A stretch of DNA of 35,568 bases from Actinomycetes bacterium (GTDB lineage Bacteria > Actinomycetota > Actinomycetes > Nanopelagicales > Nanopelagicaceae): assembly GCA_919902125.1 (NCBI GenBank), contig CAKKQM010000082.1, positions 1 through 35,568 on the forward strand, given 5' to 3'. Shown here one piece after another: positions 1 through 9,534 of this stretch. A program made the position numbers and the translations under genes. The notes beneath the pieces are model-generated. The model saw only the letters and a list, made by a program, of their open reading frames with translations. It was not told the origin of the DNA and did not search any database. Within the stretch, counting starts at the first letter, position 1. Every line of letters starts with the position of its first letter.

Positions 1-1
1 A

Positions 2-412
2 GGGTTGGCCATAGTCACCTGCATGGATTCGCGCATCAACCCTCTGGCAGTTGTGGGGATGCAATCTGGAGATGCGAAGATTCTTCGTAATGCCGGAGCT
101 CGCGTGACCGAGGACGTCTTGCGCACGTTGGTGCTTGCAACGTATCTCTTGGGTGTTAACCGCATCTTGGTAATGCCACATACCGATTGCCGGATGGCGC
201 AGAGCGAAGAGGCTGATATTCACGCCACGATTGCCAATCAGTATGGCGTTGACACTCGCAGTTTGGAATTTCGCACAGTCTTGGATCAACGCAAGGCCTT
301 AATTACCGACGTGACAAGGATTCGTTCGTATCCTTTGCTTCGTGATGGCGTGATAGTTGGAGGTGCGATTTATAACGTCAGTACTGGGGCACTTGAGCCC
401 TTAGATTGTTAA
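2..412 (+). CDS. Beta-class carbonic anhydrase (5' truncated)
   Basis: Zinc enzyme that interconverts CO2 and bicarbonate in the cytoplasm. The reading frame is open from base 2, and the first visible residues (AIVTCMDSR) already lie inside the fold, so the true start is upstream of the window. The zinc ligands of the beta class are visible: the Cys of TCMDSR with its Asp-Arg pair, and the His and Cys of HTDC. The spacing, the RNAGARVTEDVLR segment and the C-terminal VSTGALEPL tail resemble the mycobacterial Rv1284 subgroup as I remember it. The stop codon lies 3 bases before murT, so the two are probably co-transcribed. Family is confident; the subgroup is inferred. Confidence 0.9.
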   Translation, partial: GLAIVTCMDSRINPLAVVGMQSGDAKILRNAGARVTEDVLRTLVLATYLLGVNRILVMPHTDCRMAQSEEADIHATIANQYGVDTRSLEFRTVLDQRKALITDVTRIRSYPLLRDGVIVGGAIYNVSTGALEPLDC

Positions 413-415
413 AAG

Positions 416-1639
416 ATGATGCTGCGCATCATTATCTGGGTAGCAAGTGTTCTAGGTTGGGTTTCGCGAGTTACCAAGCGTGGCAACGGTGTAATGGTCA
501 CAGGACGGGTCATTCTAAAACTATCCCCGCATGCTGTGGCAACGCTGGCCAAGAATCGAAAAGTTGTATTGATATCTGGCACAAATGGAAAAACAACGAC
601 TACATCCTTGATTTATCACGCACTAGCAGCACAGTCGAAAGTAGTCAGTAACTTCACGGGAGCAAATCTTTTTGCAGGCCTTGCCACAGCGTTAAGTAAG
701 GAAATGAGCGCATCTGTTGCCGTTCTCGAAGTTGACGAAATGGTTCTGCCCTGGGCGATTGCGCAAACAAAGCCAGAGTTAGTCGTGCTTCTTAATCTTG
801 GTCGAGACCAACTTGATCGACTTTCTGAAGTTCGCATTGTTGCGCAAAAATGGAAAGAAGCGATGAAAACCCTTCCACCAAAGTGTGCGGTTCTTGCCGA
901 TGCTGATGACCCATTTGTTACTTGGGCAGCGCGTGATTGGTCGGATGTTATTTGGTTTAGTAGCGGTGCCACTGGGCATATTGATGCATCCACTTGTCCT
1001 GAATGTGGCGCTATTTTGGATTGGAATGATGGTGGTAACGATTACGTCTGTGAATGTGGATTTAGAAAACCTAGCGTCGATTGGATTTTACGTTCGGGAG
1101 AATTAACTGGTCCGCATAATCAGAAGATTACAGTGCATAGCGCAATTCCAGGTTTTGCTGCGATTGGTAATGCCGCTCGCGCAATTATTGCAGCGGGGAT
1201 TTTTGGTATTCCTCTACAGGAATCCGCTAGATCAATTGCACAGGTATCCAGCGTCGGTGGTCGATTTGGAGAGTTAAAAATTGGCAAAAGCACCTTCCGC
1301 CTACTCTTATCGAAGAATCCAGCAAGTTGGCGCGAAACTCTTGAGACTAGTGCGAGCGGACCAAATGCCGTTGCACTGGTAGTTAACGCAAATACGCAAG
1401 ATGGGAAAGATACTTCTTGGTTATGGGATGTTGATTTCACGCCGCTTCGTGGACGCAAGGTAGTTGTTACAGGCCAACGGCGCTTGGACGTTTCTGCTCG
1501 GTTGACGGTGAATGAAATTCCACATCAGATTGCAGAAGATGAAGCCGAGGCAGCCGAGATTTTTGGCGCAGTTCAAGCCGATGTTATTGCGTCTTATACA
1601 GCGTTTCATCGTTTAGCTAAGTTGGTGAAACGCTCATGA
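416..1639 (+). CDS. murT: Lipid II isoglutaminyl synthase, MurT subunit
   Basis: Mur-ligase-like ATPase that activates the D-Glu carboxylate of lipid II so that GatD-derived ammonia converts it to D-isoglutamine. The P-loop GTNGKTTTT is at residues 55-63. A four-Cys zinc ribbon (C194, C197, C212, C214) sits inside the middle domain, which separates MurT from MurC-F. The motif DTSWLWDVDF near residues 332-341 corresponds to the region holding the catalytic Asp in characterised MurT proteins. At 407 residues the length is normal. The start is one of two tandem ATGs (416 or 419). The 3' end overlaps gatD by 4 bases (ATGA), as expected for subunits of one complex. Confidence 0.95.
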   Translation: MMLRIIIWVASVLGWVSRVTKRGNGVMVTGRVILKLSPHAVATLAKNRKVVLISGTNGKTTTTSLIYHALAAQSKVVSNFTGANLFAGLATALSKEMSASVAVLEVDEMVLPWAIAQTKPELVVLLNLGRDQLDRLSEVRIVAQKWKEAMKTLPPKCAVLADADDPFVTWAARDWSDVIWFSSGATGHIDASTCPECGAILDWNDGGNDYVCECGFRKPSVDWILRSGELTGPHNQKITVHSAIPGFAAIGNAARAIIAAGIFGIPLQESARSIAQVSSVGGRFGELKIGKSTFRLLLSKNPASWRETLETSASGPNAVALVVNANTQDGKDTSWLWDVDFTPLRGRKVVVTGQRRLDVSARLTVNEIPHQIAEDEAEAAEIFGAVQADVIASYTAFHRLAKLVKRS

Positions 1640-2328
1640 CTCTAGCCATCGTTCATTTATTGCCCGAACTTCTCGGAACATACGGAGATCGCGGCAATGT
1701 TGAGATTGCAAGTTGGAGGCTTAAACAACGCGGTATTGCGCACGAGGTAATCACTGTTGGCGTGTGGGATAAAGTTCCAACTTCTGCCGATCTCTATTTT
1801 TTGGGCGGCGGAGAAGATGATGCTCAGATTGCAGCGCGTGAAATTTTGGAACAAGATGCTGCATTGCAGAAGGCTCTAAATAATGGCGGGCATATATTTG
1901 CTGTGTGCGCGGGATTCCAGTTATTGGGTGCGAGTTTTCCTGCATCCAGAAAGCGCACCATTACTGGACTTGGAATATTGCCCATTGAAACGCTGGCCAC
2001 ATCGCCTCGATCAGTAGGTGAAATTTTATCGCAACCAACAATTTCAGTTGCAACGCTAACTGGTTTTGAAAACCATGGCGGGCAGACGCGATTCTTAGAG
2101 GAATTACAGCCCCTTGGTCGCGTTCTGCGTGGCGTTGGTAATGGTTTACATAGCAACGTAGATGGTGTTGTCACAGATCAGATTATTGCCACATATATGC
2201 ATGGGCCAGCTTTCGCTCGAAACCCAGAGTTGGCTGATTGGGTCCTAGCCCGCAAAGTTGGTGAATTGGCGCCACTTTCAGCCCCGATCTTTAATGAGCT
2301 TCATGCTGAGCGAGTAGCGAGCAACTAG
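1636..2328 (+). CDS. gatD: Lipid II isoglutaminyl synthase, glutaminase subunit GatD
   Basis: Class I glutamine amidotransferase that hydrolyses glutamine and passes ammonia to MurT for peptidoglycan amidation. The nucleophile is C91 in AVCAGFQLLG and the catalytic His is H189 in TYMHG, close to the positions known for staphylococcal GatD (C94/H189, from memory). Like other GatD proteins it keeps only the Cys-His pair. It is translationally coupled to murT by a 4-base overlap. Its TAG stop overlaps the stop of the convergent hydrolase gene within the palindrome CTAG. Confidence 0.94.
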   Translation: MTLAIVHLLPELLGTYGDRGNVEIASWRLKQRGIAHEVITVGVWDKVPTSADLYFLGGGEDDAQIAAREILEQDAALQKALNNGGHIFAVCAGFQLLGASFPASRKRTITGLGILPIETLATSPRSVGEILSQPTISVATLTGFENHGGQTRFLEELQPLGRVLRGVGNGLHSNVDGVVTDQIIATYMHGPAFARNPELADWVLARKVGELAPLSAPIFNELHAERVASN

Positions 2329-3101
2329 AAAAGTTTAGGATTTTGTCTGCGTACTGGCGCGCGAGTGATGGGCGCGGATAAGTCGGATAGGAATTGTTTA
2401 ATGACCGCTTGCGTTAATTCTGGTTTTTCCTTCAGAACATAGTGTGAAGTTCCGGGAATGATTGCTAATTGACCTTGTGGAATTGCTTCGTACATGGAGG
2501 ACGTGTGTTCAATACTAAATAGTTCATCATCACCAGCAAGGATCAATGCGGGGCATTGAACTTTTGCTAAATCGTCTACCGTTAACGTTGGCTCGGAATT
2601 CCAGATCCCTTGCATGCGTGCAACTTTGAGATCCAAAGTCTCTGGAGCATCAGGTGATTGCATCGCATACTCGGCGCGATCTTCATCGCTAATCGGCGAC
2701 TCAGGGGTTGGATCCCCACCGTGGTTGTAGTGATAGTTGGCCCCGATCGCAACAATTGATCGAACCAGATCAGGACGTTGAATTGCCACCATCAGTGCGA
2801 TATTGCCGCCATCACTCCATCCAATAAGGTGCGCTGGCTCTTTTACGATATCTTCAAGATAAGCAATCGTTTCGGCGCTTTGGAAAGCAAAGTGCAAACT
2901 GCCTAGTTGATCTGCTGTTCTACCTTGCCCGGTCCGGTCATATCCAAAAACATGATGGGTAGATTCCACTGCGGGGAGAAGGTACGTGTCCCAATCCTCT
3001 GTTGCGCCAAGTCCACCGTGAAGAAGGACGAGTGCTTCACCATTATTTGCCCACTCGCTGTTCCATATCCGGTGACCACGAAGGTCTACATATGTGGGCA
3101 T
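2325..3101 (-). CDS. Alpha/beta hydrolase
   Basis: Soluble alpha/beta-hydrolase of 258 residues with no signal peptide. The oxyanion-hole segment LLHGG is at residues 26-30. The nucleophile elbow is GWSDGG (S96), the acid is in LAGDDE (D191 or D192) and the His is H220 in PGTSHY, so the triad is complete. A cap-like insert lies between strand 6 and the acid residue. The substrate cannot be read from the sequence; esterase, lactonase or dehalogenase-like roles are possible. It converges on gatD with a shared CTAG stop and is divergent from the decarboxylase. No good Shine-Dalgarno is visible before the ATG. Confidence 0.85.
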   Translation of the reverse strand: MPTYVDLRGHRIWNSEWANNGEALVLLHGGLGATEDWDTYLLPAVESTHHVFGYDRTGQGRTADQLGSLHFAFQSAETIAYLEDIVKEPAHLIGWSDGGNIALMVAIQRPDLVRSIVAIGANYHYNHGGDPTPESPISDEDRAEYAMQSPDAPETLDLKVARMQGIWNSEPTLTVDDLAKVQCPALILAGDDELFSIEHTSSMYEAIPQGQLAIIPGTSHYVLKEKPELTQAVIKQFLSDLSAPITRAPVRRQNPKLF

Positions 3102-3192
3102 TTGTTACGGCCAATCTTTACTATGGATCGCTATGGGAGGTTCACAATAGCCGTATGTAGATATTCTCTCGTGTCATGGCAGACTTACGCTC

Positions 3193-4542
3193 ATGCATGA
3201 GTTCACGTCGGAAGTCCAAGCCCTAGCTGATGAGATATTGGCATACAGTCTGTATCGCTTAAAGAGCGATCCACCGCTAGATGGTCCTCGTTCGGCGCAA
3301 GACTTATTTGCAGCCGTTGGAAACACCATCACAGCCGAGGGTCTTGGCGGACATAAGGCGCTAGAAGTTTTCACAAATGTTTTAGCAAAGGCTTGTATCT
3401 CAACGGATCATCCGCGAAATTTAGCCTTTATTCCTTCGGCTCCGAGTGAGTATGCAAACCTCTTTGATCTCGTTGTTGGTGCGAGCGCTCTTTATGGTGG
3501 ATCATGGCAAGAAGGTTCAGGGGCAGTCTTTGCTGAGAATCAAGCGCTCCGTTGGTTATCTGATTTAGCCGGATTGCCAGAGAGTGCCGGCGGTGTTTTC
3601 GTACAGGGTGGAACAGTGGGAAATCTTTCTGCTCTCGTTGTTGCACGCGCAGAAGCACGCAAACGCTGGCCAGAAACAACGCGGTGGGCAATAGCGTGCA
3701 GCCAAGAAGCACACTCGTCGATCGCATCGTCTGCCCAAGTGATGGACGTCGAAGTTCTAGCTATTGCACCTGATGCAGATGGTAAGTTGCGTGGCTTGGA
3801 TGTTGCCCGCGAAATTGACAACTTCCACGCAACGCAATCTGTACGAGTTTTTGCAGTTGTTGCAACGGCGGGAACTACCAATCTGGGAACAATCGATGAT
3901 CTGGCAACGGTTGGTGCCGCTGCGAAAGAGCGCGACCTCTGGTTTCATGTGGATGGCGCATATGGACTTGCGGCGCTCTGTGCTCTCGCAATCAAACCTA
4001 AATTTGTCGGTATTGAAAAGGCGGATTCATTTATCGTTGATCCCCACAAGTGGCTTTTTGCTCCTTTTGATGCATGTGCTCTTGTTTACCGCAACCCAGA
4101 ATTGGCACGAGCAGTACATACGCAACATGCTTCATATCTAGATACCTTGCATGATGACGCATCATGGAATCCATCTGATTACGCAATTCATCTCACGCGT
4201 CGAGTTCGCGGATTGCCGTTCTGGTTTTCATTGGCGGCGCATGGCGCTGATGCCTACGCCGAAGCGATCGAAAAAACCATGGAAGTTGCTCGCGTTGCCG
4301 CGGAAAAAGTTCGTCAGCATCCGCGATTAGATCTGGTGAGTGATCCCGAACTTTCAATCGTTGCATTTACTCGCCTTGGTTGGAACGCGGCAGATTATCA
4401 AAAGTGGAGTGATCAATTGCTAGCTGATCAAATTGGATTCATTCCGCCATCATCACATCATGGCCAACCCATTTTGCGATTTGCGATTGTGAATCCCTGG
4501 ACCAAAGTCAGCGATATCGAAGCGATCTTGGCAACGCTCTAA
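3193..4542 (+). CDS. PLP-dependent group II amino acid decarboxylase
   Basis: Fold-type I PLP decarboxylase (aromatic-amino-acid/glutamate decarboxylase group) that removes the alpha-carboxylate of an amino acid to give an amine. The PLP-binding lysine is K286 in VDPHKWLF. The conserved FHVDGAYG segment that holds the cofactor pyridine ring lies about 30 residues upstream. At 449 residues the length fits the family. The substrate is not deducible; aromatic amino acids, glutamate and diaminobutyrate are all used in the family. It stands alone with no adjacent amine transporter or antiporter. The first ATG (3193) is used; there is no strong Shine-Dalgarno, and a second ATG at 3197 is in another frame. 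Confidence 0.85.
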   Translation: MHEFTSEVQALADEILAYSLYRLKSDPPLDGPRSAQDLFAAVGNTITAEGLGGHKALEVFTNVLAKACISTDHPRNLAFIPSAPSEYANLFDLVVGASALYGGSWQEGSGAVFAENQALRWLSDLAGLPESAGGVFVQGGTVGNLSALVVARAEARKRWPETTRWAIACSQEAHSSIASSAQVMDVEVLAIAPDADGKLRGLDVAREIDNFHATQSVRVFAVVATAGTTNLGTIDDLATVGAAAKERDLWFHVDGAYGLAALCALAIKPKFVGIEKADSFIVDPHKWLFAPFDACALVYRNPELARAVHTQHASYLDTLHDDASWNPSDYAIHLTRRVRGLPFWFSLAAHGADAYAEAIEKTMEVARVAAEKVRQHPRLDLVSDPELSIVAFTRLGWNAADYQKWSDQLLADQIGFIPPSSHHGQPILRFAIVNPWTKVSDIEAILATL

Positions 4543-4569
4543 ATCCCACGATTTTCTACCCATCTGGCT

Positions 4570-4582
4570 TAGGCTTATCCGT
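4570..4582 (+). promoter_or_regulatory. Candidate -10 element for leaderless DUF3263 mRNA
   Basis: TAGGCT (4570-4575) fits the actinobacterial TANNNT -10 pattern and ends 7 bases before the ATG at 4583. No Shine-Dalgarno is present in those 7 bases. Transcription would start at or next to the A of the start codon. No clear -35 is visible. Confidence 0.35.
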
Positions 4583-4864
4583 ATGGACGAGAACACGGTG
4601 ATTGACCTTGTTGGTCAGGTCTCTACTCTGAGCGATCTCGAGGCGCGAATTCTCGAATTCGAGCGTAATTGGTGGCGCTATGCCGGAGCCAAGGAGAGTG
4701 CCATCAAAGAACTCTTCGACCTCACCCCGCCTCGCTACTACCAACTTCTCAACGACCTCATCGACCGTGAAGATGCCCTCGCGGCCTCGCCGATGCTGGT
4801 TAAGCGCCTGCGCCGCCTTCGTCAGGCCCGTATGAGCGCTCGTACCGCCCGCGCTGCGAAGTAG
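4583..4864 (+). CDS. DUF3263 family protein
   Basis: Small (93 residues), charged, helical protein that matches the actinobacterial DUF3263 family by its ILEFERNWWRYAGAKE segment followed by a helix-turn-helix-like stretch (LFDLTPPRYYQLLNDLI) and a basic, Arg-rich C-terminus. The biochemical role is unknown; the basic tail and helical hairpins would suit nucleic acid binding, which is inference. No signal peptide or membrane segment. It lies just upstream of groEL, whose -35 hexamer begins 13 bases after its stop. The ATG start has no Shine-Dalgarno and may be leaderless. Confidence 0.85.
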   Translation: MDENTVIDLVGQVSTLSDLEARILEFERNWWRYAGAKESAIKELFDLTPPRYYQLLNDLIDREDALAASPMLVKRLRRLRQARMSARTARAAK

Positions 4865-4876
4865 CCCGCCTCCAGT

Positions 4877-4905
4877 TTGCCCGAGGCCAAGCGCTGCTCT
4901 AGATT
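4877..4905 (+). promoter_or_regulatory. groEL promoter (SigA-type)
   Basis: TTGCCC (4877-4882) and TAGATT (4900-4905) are separated by exactly 17 bases, a good vegetative sigma-factor promoter. The predicted start point, around 4911-4913, falls on the first bases of the CIRCE operator, so a bound repressor would block initiation directly. Confidence 0.7.
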
Positions 4906-4910
4906 TAGCG

Positions 4911-4937
4911 TTAGCACTCTAGGGGTGTGAGTGATAA
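4911..4937 (+). promoter_or_regulatory. CIRCE operator (HrcA binding site)
   Basis: TTAGCACTC, nine spacer bases, then GAGTGATAA. This matches the CIRCE consensus (TTAGCACTC-N9-GAGTGCTAA) at 17 of 18 arm positions; the one mismatch is A instead of C at 4934. It lies 39 bases before the groEL ATG and overlaps the predicted transcription start. HrcA repression released by heat or unfolded protein is established for this element; hrcA itself is not in the window. Confidence 0.9.
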
Positions 4938-6599
<1,662 letters not shown>

Positions 6600-6632
6600 T
6601 TCTCCTCGCTTAAATGATAGAGAAGTAAGCGC

Positions 6633-6665
6633 GAAAGGACTCCCGATTACCTCGGGGGTCCTTTC
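6633..6665 (+). terminator. Hairpin terminator after groEL
   Basis: A 13-bp stem (GAAAGGACTCCCG / CGGGGGTCCTTTC, with one T-G wobble) encloses a 7-base loop, 33 bases after the groEL stop. The 3' arm ends in CTTTC and only a short T-rich stretch follows, so termination may be partial or factor-assisted. Confidence 0.7.
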
Positions 6666-6670
6666 TGCTT

Positions 6671-6682
6671 TACCCTTACCCC
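6671..6682 (+). promoter_or_regulatory. Candidate -10 element for leaderless DUF3027 mRNA
   Basis: TACCCT (6671-6676) fits TANNNT and is followed by 6 bases and the ATG at 6683. The upstream bases are pyrimidine-rich with no Shine-Dalgarno, which favours leaderless translation. The -35 region overlaps the groEL terminator and is poor. Confidence 0.3.
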
Positions 6683-7372
6683 ATGGCATGGTTAAAGAGA
6701 TCAGTAAAACAGAAATCCTTTGATGCGCTCGAACTCGCACGCGAAGCAGCGTGCTTGGATGCTGGCGATGAGAAACTTGTTGGTGATTTTGTCTCCGTTG
6801 ATTTCGATGATGATGGCCGCATTGCAAGTTATCTTTTCGAAGCATTCTTACCTGGTTATAAAGGGTGGCGTTGGGTTGTCACCACTGCAAAGATTGATAA
6901 AAAGAGCAACCCAACAATTTGTGACGTAGTAATTCTCCCAGGGCCTGATTCATTACTTGCACCTGCATGGATCCCGTATGTCGACCGCATTCAACCAGGG
7001 GATATTGGTGTTGGCGACATTGTTCCAACTTCTCTTGATGACACGCGATTAGTGCCAGGGTTTGCTGCATTGCCAGGGGATGAAGAATTAGATGCGGTGC
7101 AATTATGGGAATTAGGTCTGGGTCGCGCACGGGTAATGTCGATTGAAGGTCGCGATCAAGCAAGTAAGCGTTGGTATACTGGTGATCGTGGTCCGGAAAC
7201 TCCAATTACAAAAATGGCACCGAGGCCATGCGTTTCATGCGGCTTCTTTCTTTCCATTTCAGGTTCATTGCGTAGCGCATTTGGCGTCTGCGCCAATGCG
7301 ATTTCGCCAGAAGATGGGCGCGTAGTTTCCGTGGATCACGGCTGCGGCGCTCACTCGGAGGCGACTGTTTAA
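6683..7372 (+). CDS. DUF3027 family protein
   Basis: Protein of 229 residues assigned to the actinobacterial family DUF3027. Diagnostic features are the WIPYVDRIQPGDIGVGD segment near residues 98-114, a central VVILPGPDSLLAPAW, and a C-terminal Cys cluster (RPCVSCGFFL ... GVCAN ... HGCGAHS) that looks able to bind a metal. No signal peptide or membrane helix. Function is unknown. The position between groEL and a cold-shock gene resembles the Streptomyces groEL2 region from memory, so a link to stress physiology is possible but only inferred. Confidence 0.85.
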   Translation: MAWLKRSVKQKSFDALELAREAACLDAGDEKLVGDFVSVDFDDDGRIASYLFEAFLPGYKGWRWVVTTAKIDKKSNPTICDVVILPGPDSLLAPAWIPYVDRIQPGDIGVGDIVPTSLDDTRLVPGFAALPGDEELDAVQLWELGLGRARVMSIEGRDQASKRWYTGDRGPETPITKMAPRPCVSCGFFLSISGSLRSAFGVCANAISPEDGRVVSVDHGCGAHSEATV

Positions 7373-7385
7373 AGTTTCGGCTTTC

Positions 7386-7439
7386 AAGAGGCAAGCTCGA
7401 GATTAAAAGAAAGAGCACAATCTCTACGCTTGACCTCTT
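7386..7439. other. Long imperfect hairpin between DUF3027 and csp
   Basis: AAGAGGCAAGC (7386-7396) pairs with GCTTG (7428-7432) and CCTCTT (7434-7439) with A7433 bulged. Inside it, GAGATT (7399-7404) pairs with AATCTC (7419-7424) around a purine-rich loop. About 17 base pairs form in total. It starts 14 bases after the DUF3027 stop and ends in a T-rich arm (CCTCTTTT), so it may terminate that transcript. Confidence 0.5.
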
Positions 7440-7492
7440 TTCAAGCCCCACGTCAGTTTTTGTAATAATGGCTGTTCTCCTAAGGTGCCTCT

Positions 7493-7564
7493 TACGATAA
7501 ACTGGGCGTCTGCCCGCAGAGAGCGGCTCACACGAGTTGAGATGTAATTTAAAGGAGCGTTCCC
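7493..7564 (+). promoter_or_regulatory. Candidate -10 element and 5' UTR of the cold-shock gene
   Basis: TACGAT (7493-7498) fits TANNNT; transcription would start near 7504. The leader would then open with a small hairpin, GGGC-GTCT-GCCC (7504-7515), and run about 60 bases to a strong AAAGGAG Shine-Dalgarno before the ATG. No good -35 is visible, so the exact start is uncertain. Confidence 0.35.
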
Positions 7565-7951
7565 ATGCCTACTGGCCGAGTCAAATGGTTTAGCCTCGAA
7601 AAAGGGTTTGGCTTTATCGCATCCGACGAAGGCGAAGATGTTTATCTTGCAGCAACCTCACTTCCTGCAGGTGTCACCACAGTTAAGCCCGGAACGAAGT
7701 TGGAGTTCGGGGTAGCTGAGGGTCGTCGCGGACCTCAAGCACTTTCAGTACGCATCATTGATGCCCCGCCATCTCTAGTTGCGAACTCACGTGCCAGCCA
7801 TGACGACCTCGCAGCAATGATTGAAGACACCATCAAAATTCTCGACAAAGTAAGTAATGGGCTACGCCATAGCCGCTACCCAACTCCGGTTGAGGCAGAA
7901 CGTTTGGGCAAGGTATTACGCGGTATCGCTGGCCAGTTAGATAACCAGTAA
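7565..7951 (+). CDS. Cold-shock domain protein with C-terminal extension
   Basis: Residues 1-65 form a cold-shock (OB-fold) domain that begins GRVKWFSLEKGFGFI, with an intact RNP1 (KGFGFI). The RNP2 strand reads DVYLAATSL, where the usual form is DVFVHxSAL, so the conserved His and a neighbouring hydrophobic residue are missing. About 60 further residues form a helical extension (HDDLAAMIEDTIKILDKV...), as in the ~127-residue Csp variant of actinobacteria. A role as RNA chaperone or nucleic-acid binder is expected, with affinity possibly altered by RNP2. Strong AAAGGAG ribosome site 8 bases before the ATG. Confidence 0.9.
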   Translation: MPTGRVKWFSLEKGFGFIASDEGEDVYLAATSLPAGVTTVKPGTKLEFGVAEGRRGPQALSVRIIDAPPSLVANSRASHDDLAAMIEDTIKILDKVSNGLRHSRYPTPVEAERLGKVLRGIAGQLDNQ

Positions 7952-7961
7952 TAACTCTCTT

Positions 7962-8150
7962 TTATAGACCACTTCTGCGTGCTCTACGGATTGTGTAACG
8001 AATTCCGAGCAGGCCAAGGGTTGCGCCAGATAGGCAGGTCCAGATTATTTTTGCCTCTGCATTTACTGCCAGAGCGATTACGCCTACGACCAACCAGAGC
8101 ACTACGCCAGTGAGGATTAGCGTGACAATTGATCTCACATTCTGAGCCAT
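7962..8150 (-). CDS. DUF2530 small membrane protein
   Basis: Short protein (62 residues) with two hydrophobic helices (VTLILTGVVLWLVVGVIALAV and CLSGATLGLLGIRYTI) and a basic C-terminus (RRARRSG), typical of the actinobacterial DUF2530 family. Role unknown. The frame extends to a TTG at 8168, but I choose ATG 8150: the element TATTAT lies 6 bases upstream, giving a leaderless start, and the TTG extension would put that promoter inside the gene. A GGAG 12 bases before the ATG is too distant to decide. It is convergent with csp and divergent from the MFS gene. Confidence 0.75.
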   Translation of the reverse strand: MAQNVRSIVTLILTGVVLWLVVGVIALAVNAEAKIIWTCLSGATLGLLGIRYTIRRARRSGL

Positions 8151-8162
8151 GCCCCGATAATA
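8151..8162 (-). promoter_or_regulatory. -10 element for leaderless DUF2530 mRNA
   Basis: On the minus strand, TATTAT (8162 down to 8157) is followed by CGGGGC and then ATG at 8150. A consensus-like -10 six bases before a start codon is the standard leaderless arrangement in actinobacteria. The -35 region is weak. Confidence 0.45.
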
Positions 8163-8218
8163 CTCCAAGGCACGTACTCATAAAGTAACGATAGGGTGAC
8201 GGCAGGAGGAATGATCGC

Positions 8219-9487
8219 GTGCGTGTAAACGAAAATGGCAATTGGCGTTCTTTCCGCCATCGCAATTTTCAAATTCTCTTCTCTGCTAATGCCGTTTCCA
8301 ATATTGGAAGTTGGGCGCAGCGTATTGCTCAAGATTGGCTAGTACTCGAACTTAGCCACAATAACGGAACTTACTTGGGTCTAGTTACTGCGTTGCAGTT
8401 TGTGCCAGTGCTCTTTTTCAGTCTTCATGGCGGCGCACTTGCTGACCGATTTGATAAGCGCAAAGTTTTAATCGCAACCAACGTGGGTGGCGGACTATCT
8501 GCTGGAATTCTCGGTCTTCTCGTTACAACGCATCATGTGCAGTTATGGCACGTTTTCTTGTTGGCATTCGCGCTTGGTGTCTCTAACGCGGTTGATGCGC
8601 CAGTGCGGCAGAGTTTTATTGCTGAAGTTGTCGGCCATACCGATATTGCCAATGCAGTAAGCCTGAATTCAGCGAATTTCAATGCAGGGCGCCTCATTGG
8701 CCCTGCTTTATCAGGCGCCTCAATCGCGGTATTTGGTACAGGACCTTCATTTCTTATGAACGCTAGTTCATACATTCTCGTAATTATCGCTCTCATGAAT
8801 TTGCGAAAGAGCGAGTTTTTTACCCAACCTCGAAGCACGAGCATGGCTAATGTGCGTGAGGGTCTGCGCTACGTAAAAGCCCGACCCGATCTTTATGCCA
8901 TCATGATCGTGGTCTTCTTTATGGCAACCTTTGGTTTGAATTTTCAAATATTTAATGCGCTTATGGCCACCAAAGTTTTCCATCTAGGCGCTGCTTCTTT
9001 TGGATTACTAGGAACAATCATTGCTATTGGTTCATTAAGCGGGGCGCTGATTTCTGCCCGCCTCGAACGATTCCGAAAGACAATGTTTGTTGTCTACGGA
9101 AGTTTACTTTTCGGAACAGCGGTCATGATTCTTGCATTCATGCCCACTTTCACTCTTTACGCAATCTGGTTGCCTGTATGTGGCTTCACGGCGTTGACAA
9201 CGTTAATTACTGCGAATTCATTGATGCAGATCAATACCGACCCGGTATTACGTGGACGTGTGATGGGAATCTATCTCTTAGTATTTATGGGTGGAACACC
9301 TTTTGGTTCACCCCTCGTTGGTCTGATGGCCGAGCACGTGGGAGTTCGTCCCACAATTGCGACAGGTGGTCTAATTACCGTTCTAGCAGGACTCTTTGCA
9401 TGGCAGCGCTACCGACATAAAGTGGAAGTACCTGCTGACTTCTCAATTGATGTGGTTCTACCTCCCGTTTATGACAATAAGGGCTAG
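8219..9487 (+). CDS. MFS transporter (MFS_3/EntS-like)
   Basis: Inner-membrane secondary transporter of 422 residues with about 12 hydrophobic segments. The N-terminus (WRSFRHRNFQILFSANAVSNIG) and the loop 2-3 signature GGALADRFDKRKVLI are typical of the MFS_3 group, which includes siderophore and drug exporters. The substrate is not readable. The start is GTG 8219, supported by AGGAGGA at 8204-8210; the ATG at 8211 is in another frame and stops at once. Its promoter shares a gap of about 70 bases with that of DUF2530. It is convergent with the next MFS gene. Confidence 0.88.
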   Translation: MRVNENGNWRSFRHRNFQILFSANAVSNIGSWAQRIAQDWLVLELSHNNGTYLGLVTALQFVPVLFFSLHGGALADRFDKRKVLIATNVGGGLSAGILGLLVTTHHVQLWHVFLLAFALGVSNAVDAPVRQSFIAEVVGHTDIANAVSLNSANFNAGRLIGPALSGASIAVFGTGPSFLMNASSYILVIIALMNLRKSEFFTQPRSTSMANVREGLRYVKARPDLYAIMIVVFFMATFGLNFQIFNALMATKVFHLGAASFGLLGTIIAIGSLSGALISARLERFRKTMFVVYGSLLFGTAVMILAFMPTFTLYAIWLPVCGFTALTTLITANSLMQINTDPVLRGRVMGIYLLVFMGGTPFGSPLVGLMAEHVGVRPTIATGGLITVLAGLFAWQRYRHKVEVPADFSIDVVLPPVYDNKG

Positions 9488-9534
9488 CAAACCAAAGAGC
9501 GTTAGTAATGTAATCAGGCGTCTACTTTTATAGT

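Noticed and set aside
8211-8228. ATG 8211 as MFS start
   Set aside because: It is in another frame and reaches a stop after five codons; GTG 8219 is correctly spaced from AGGAGGA.
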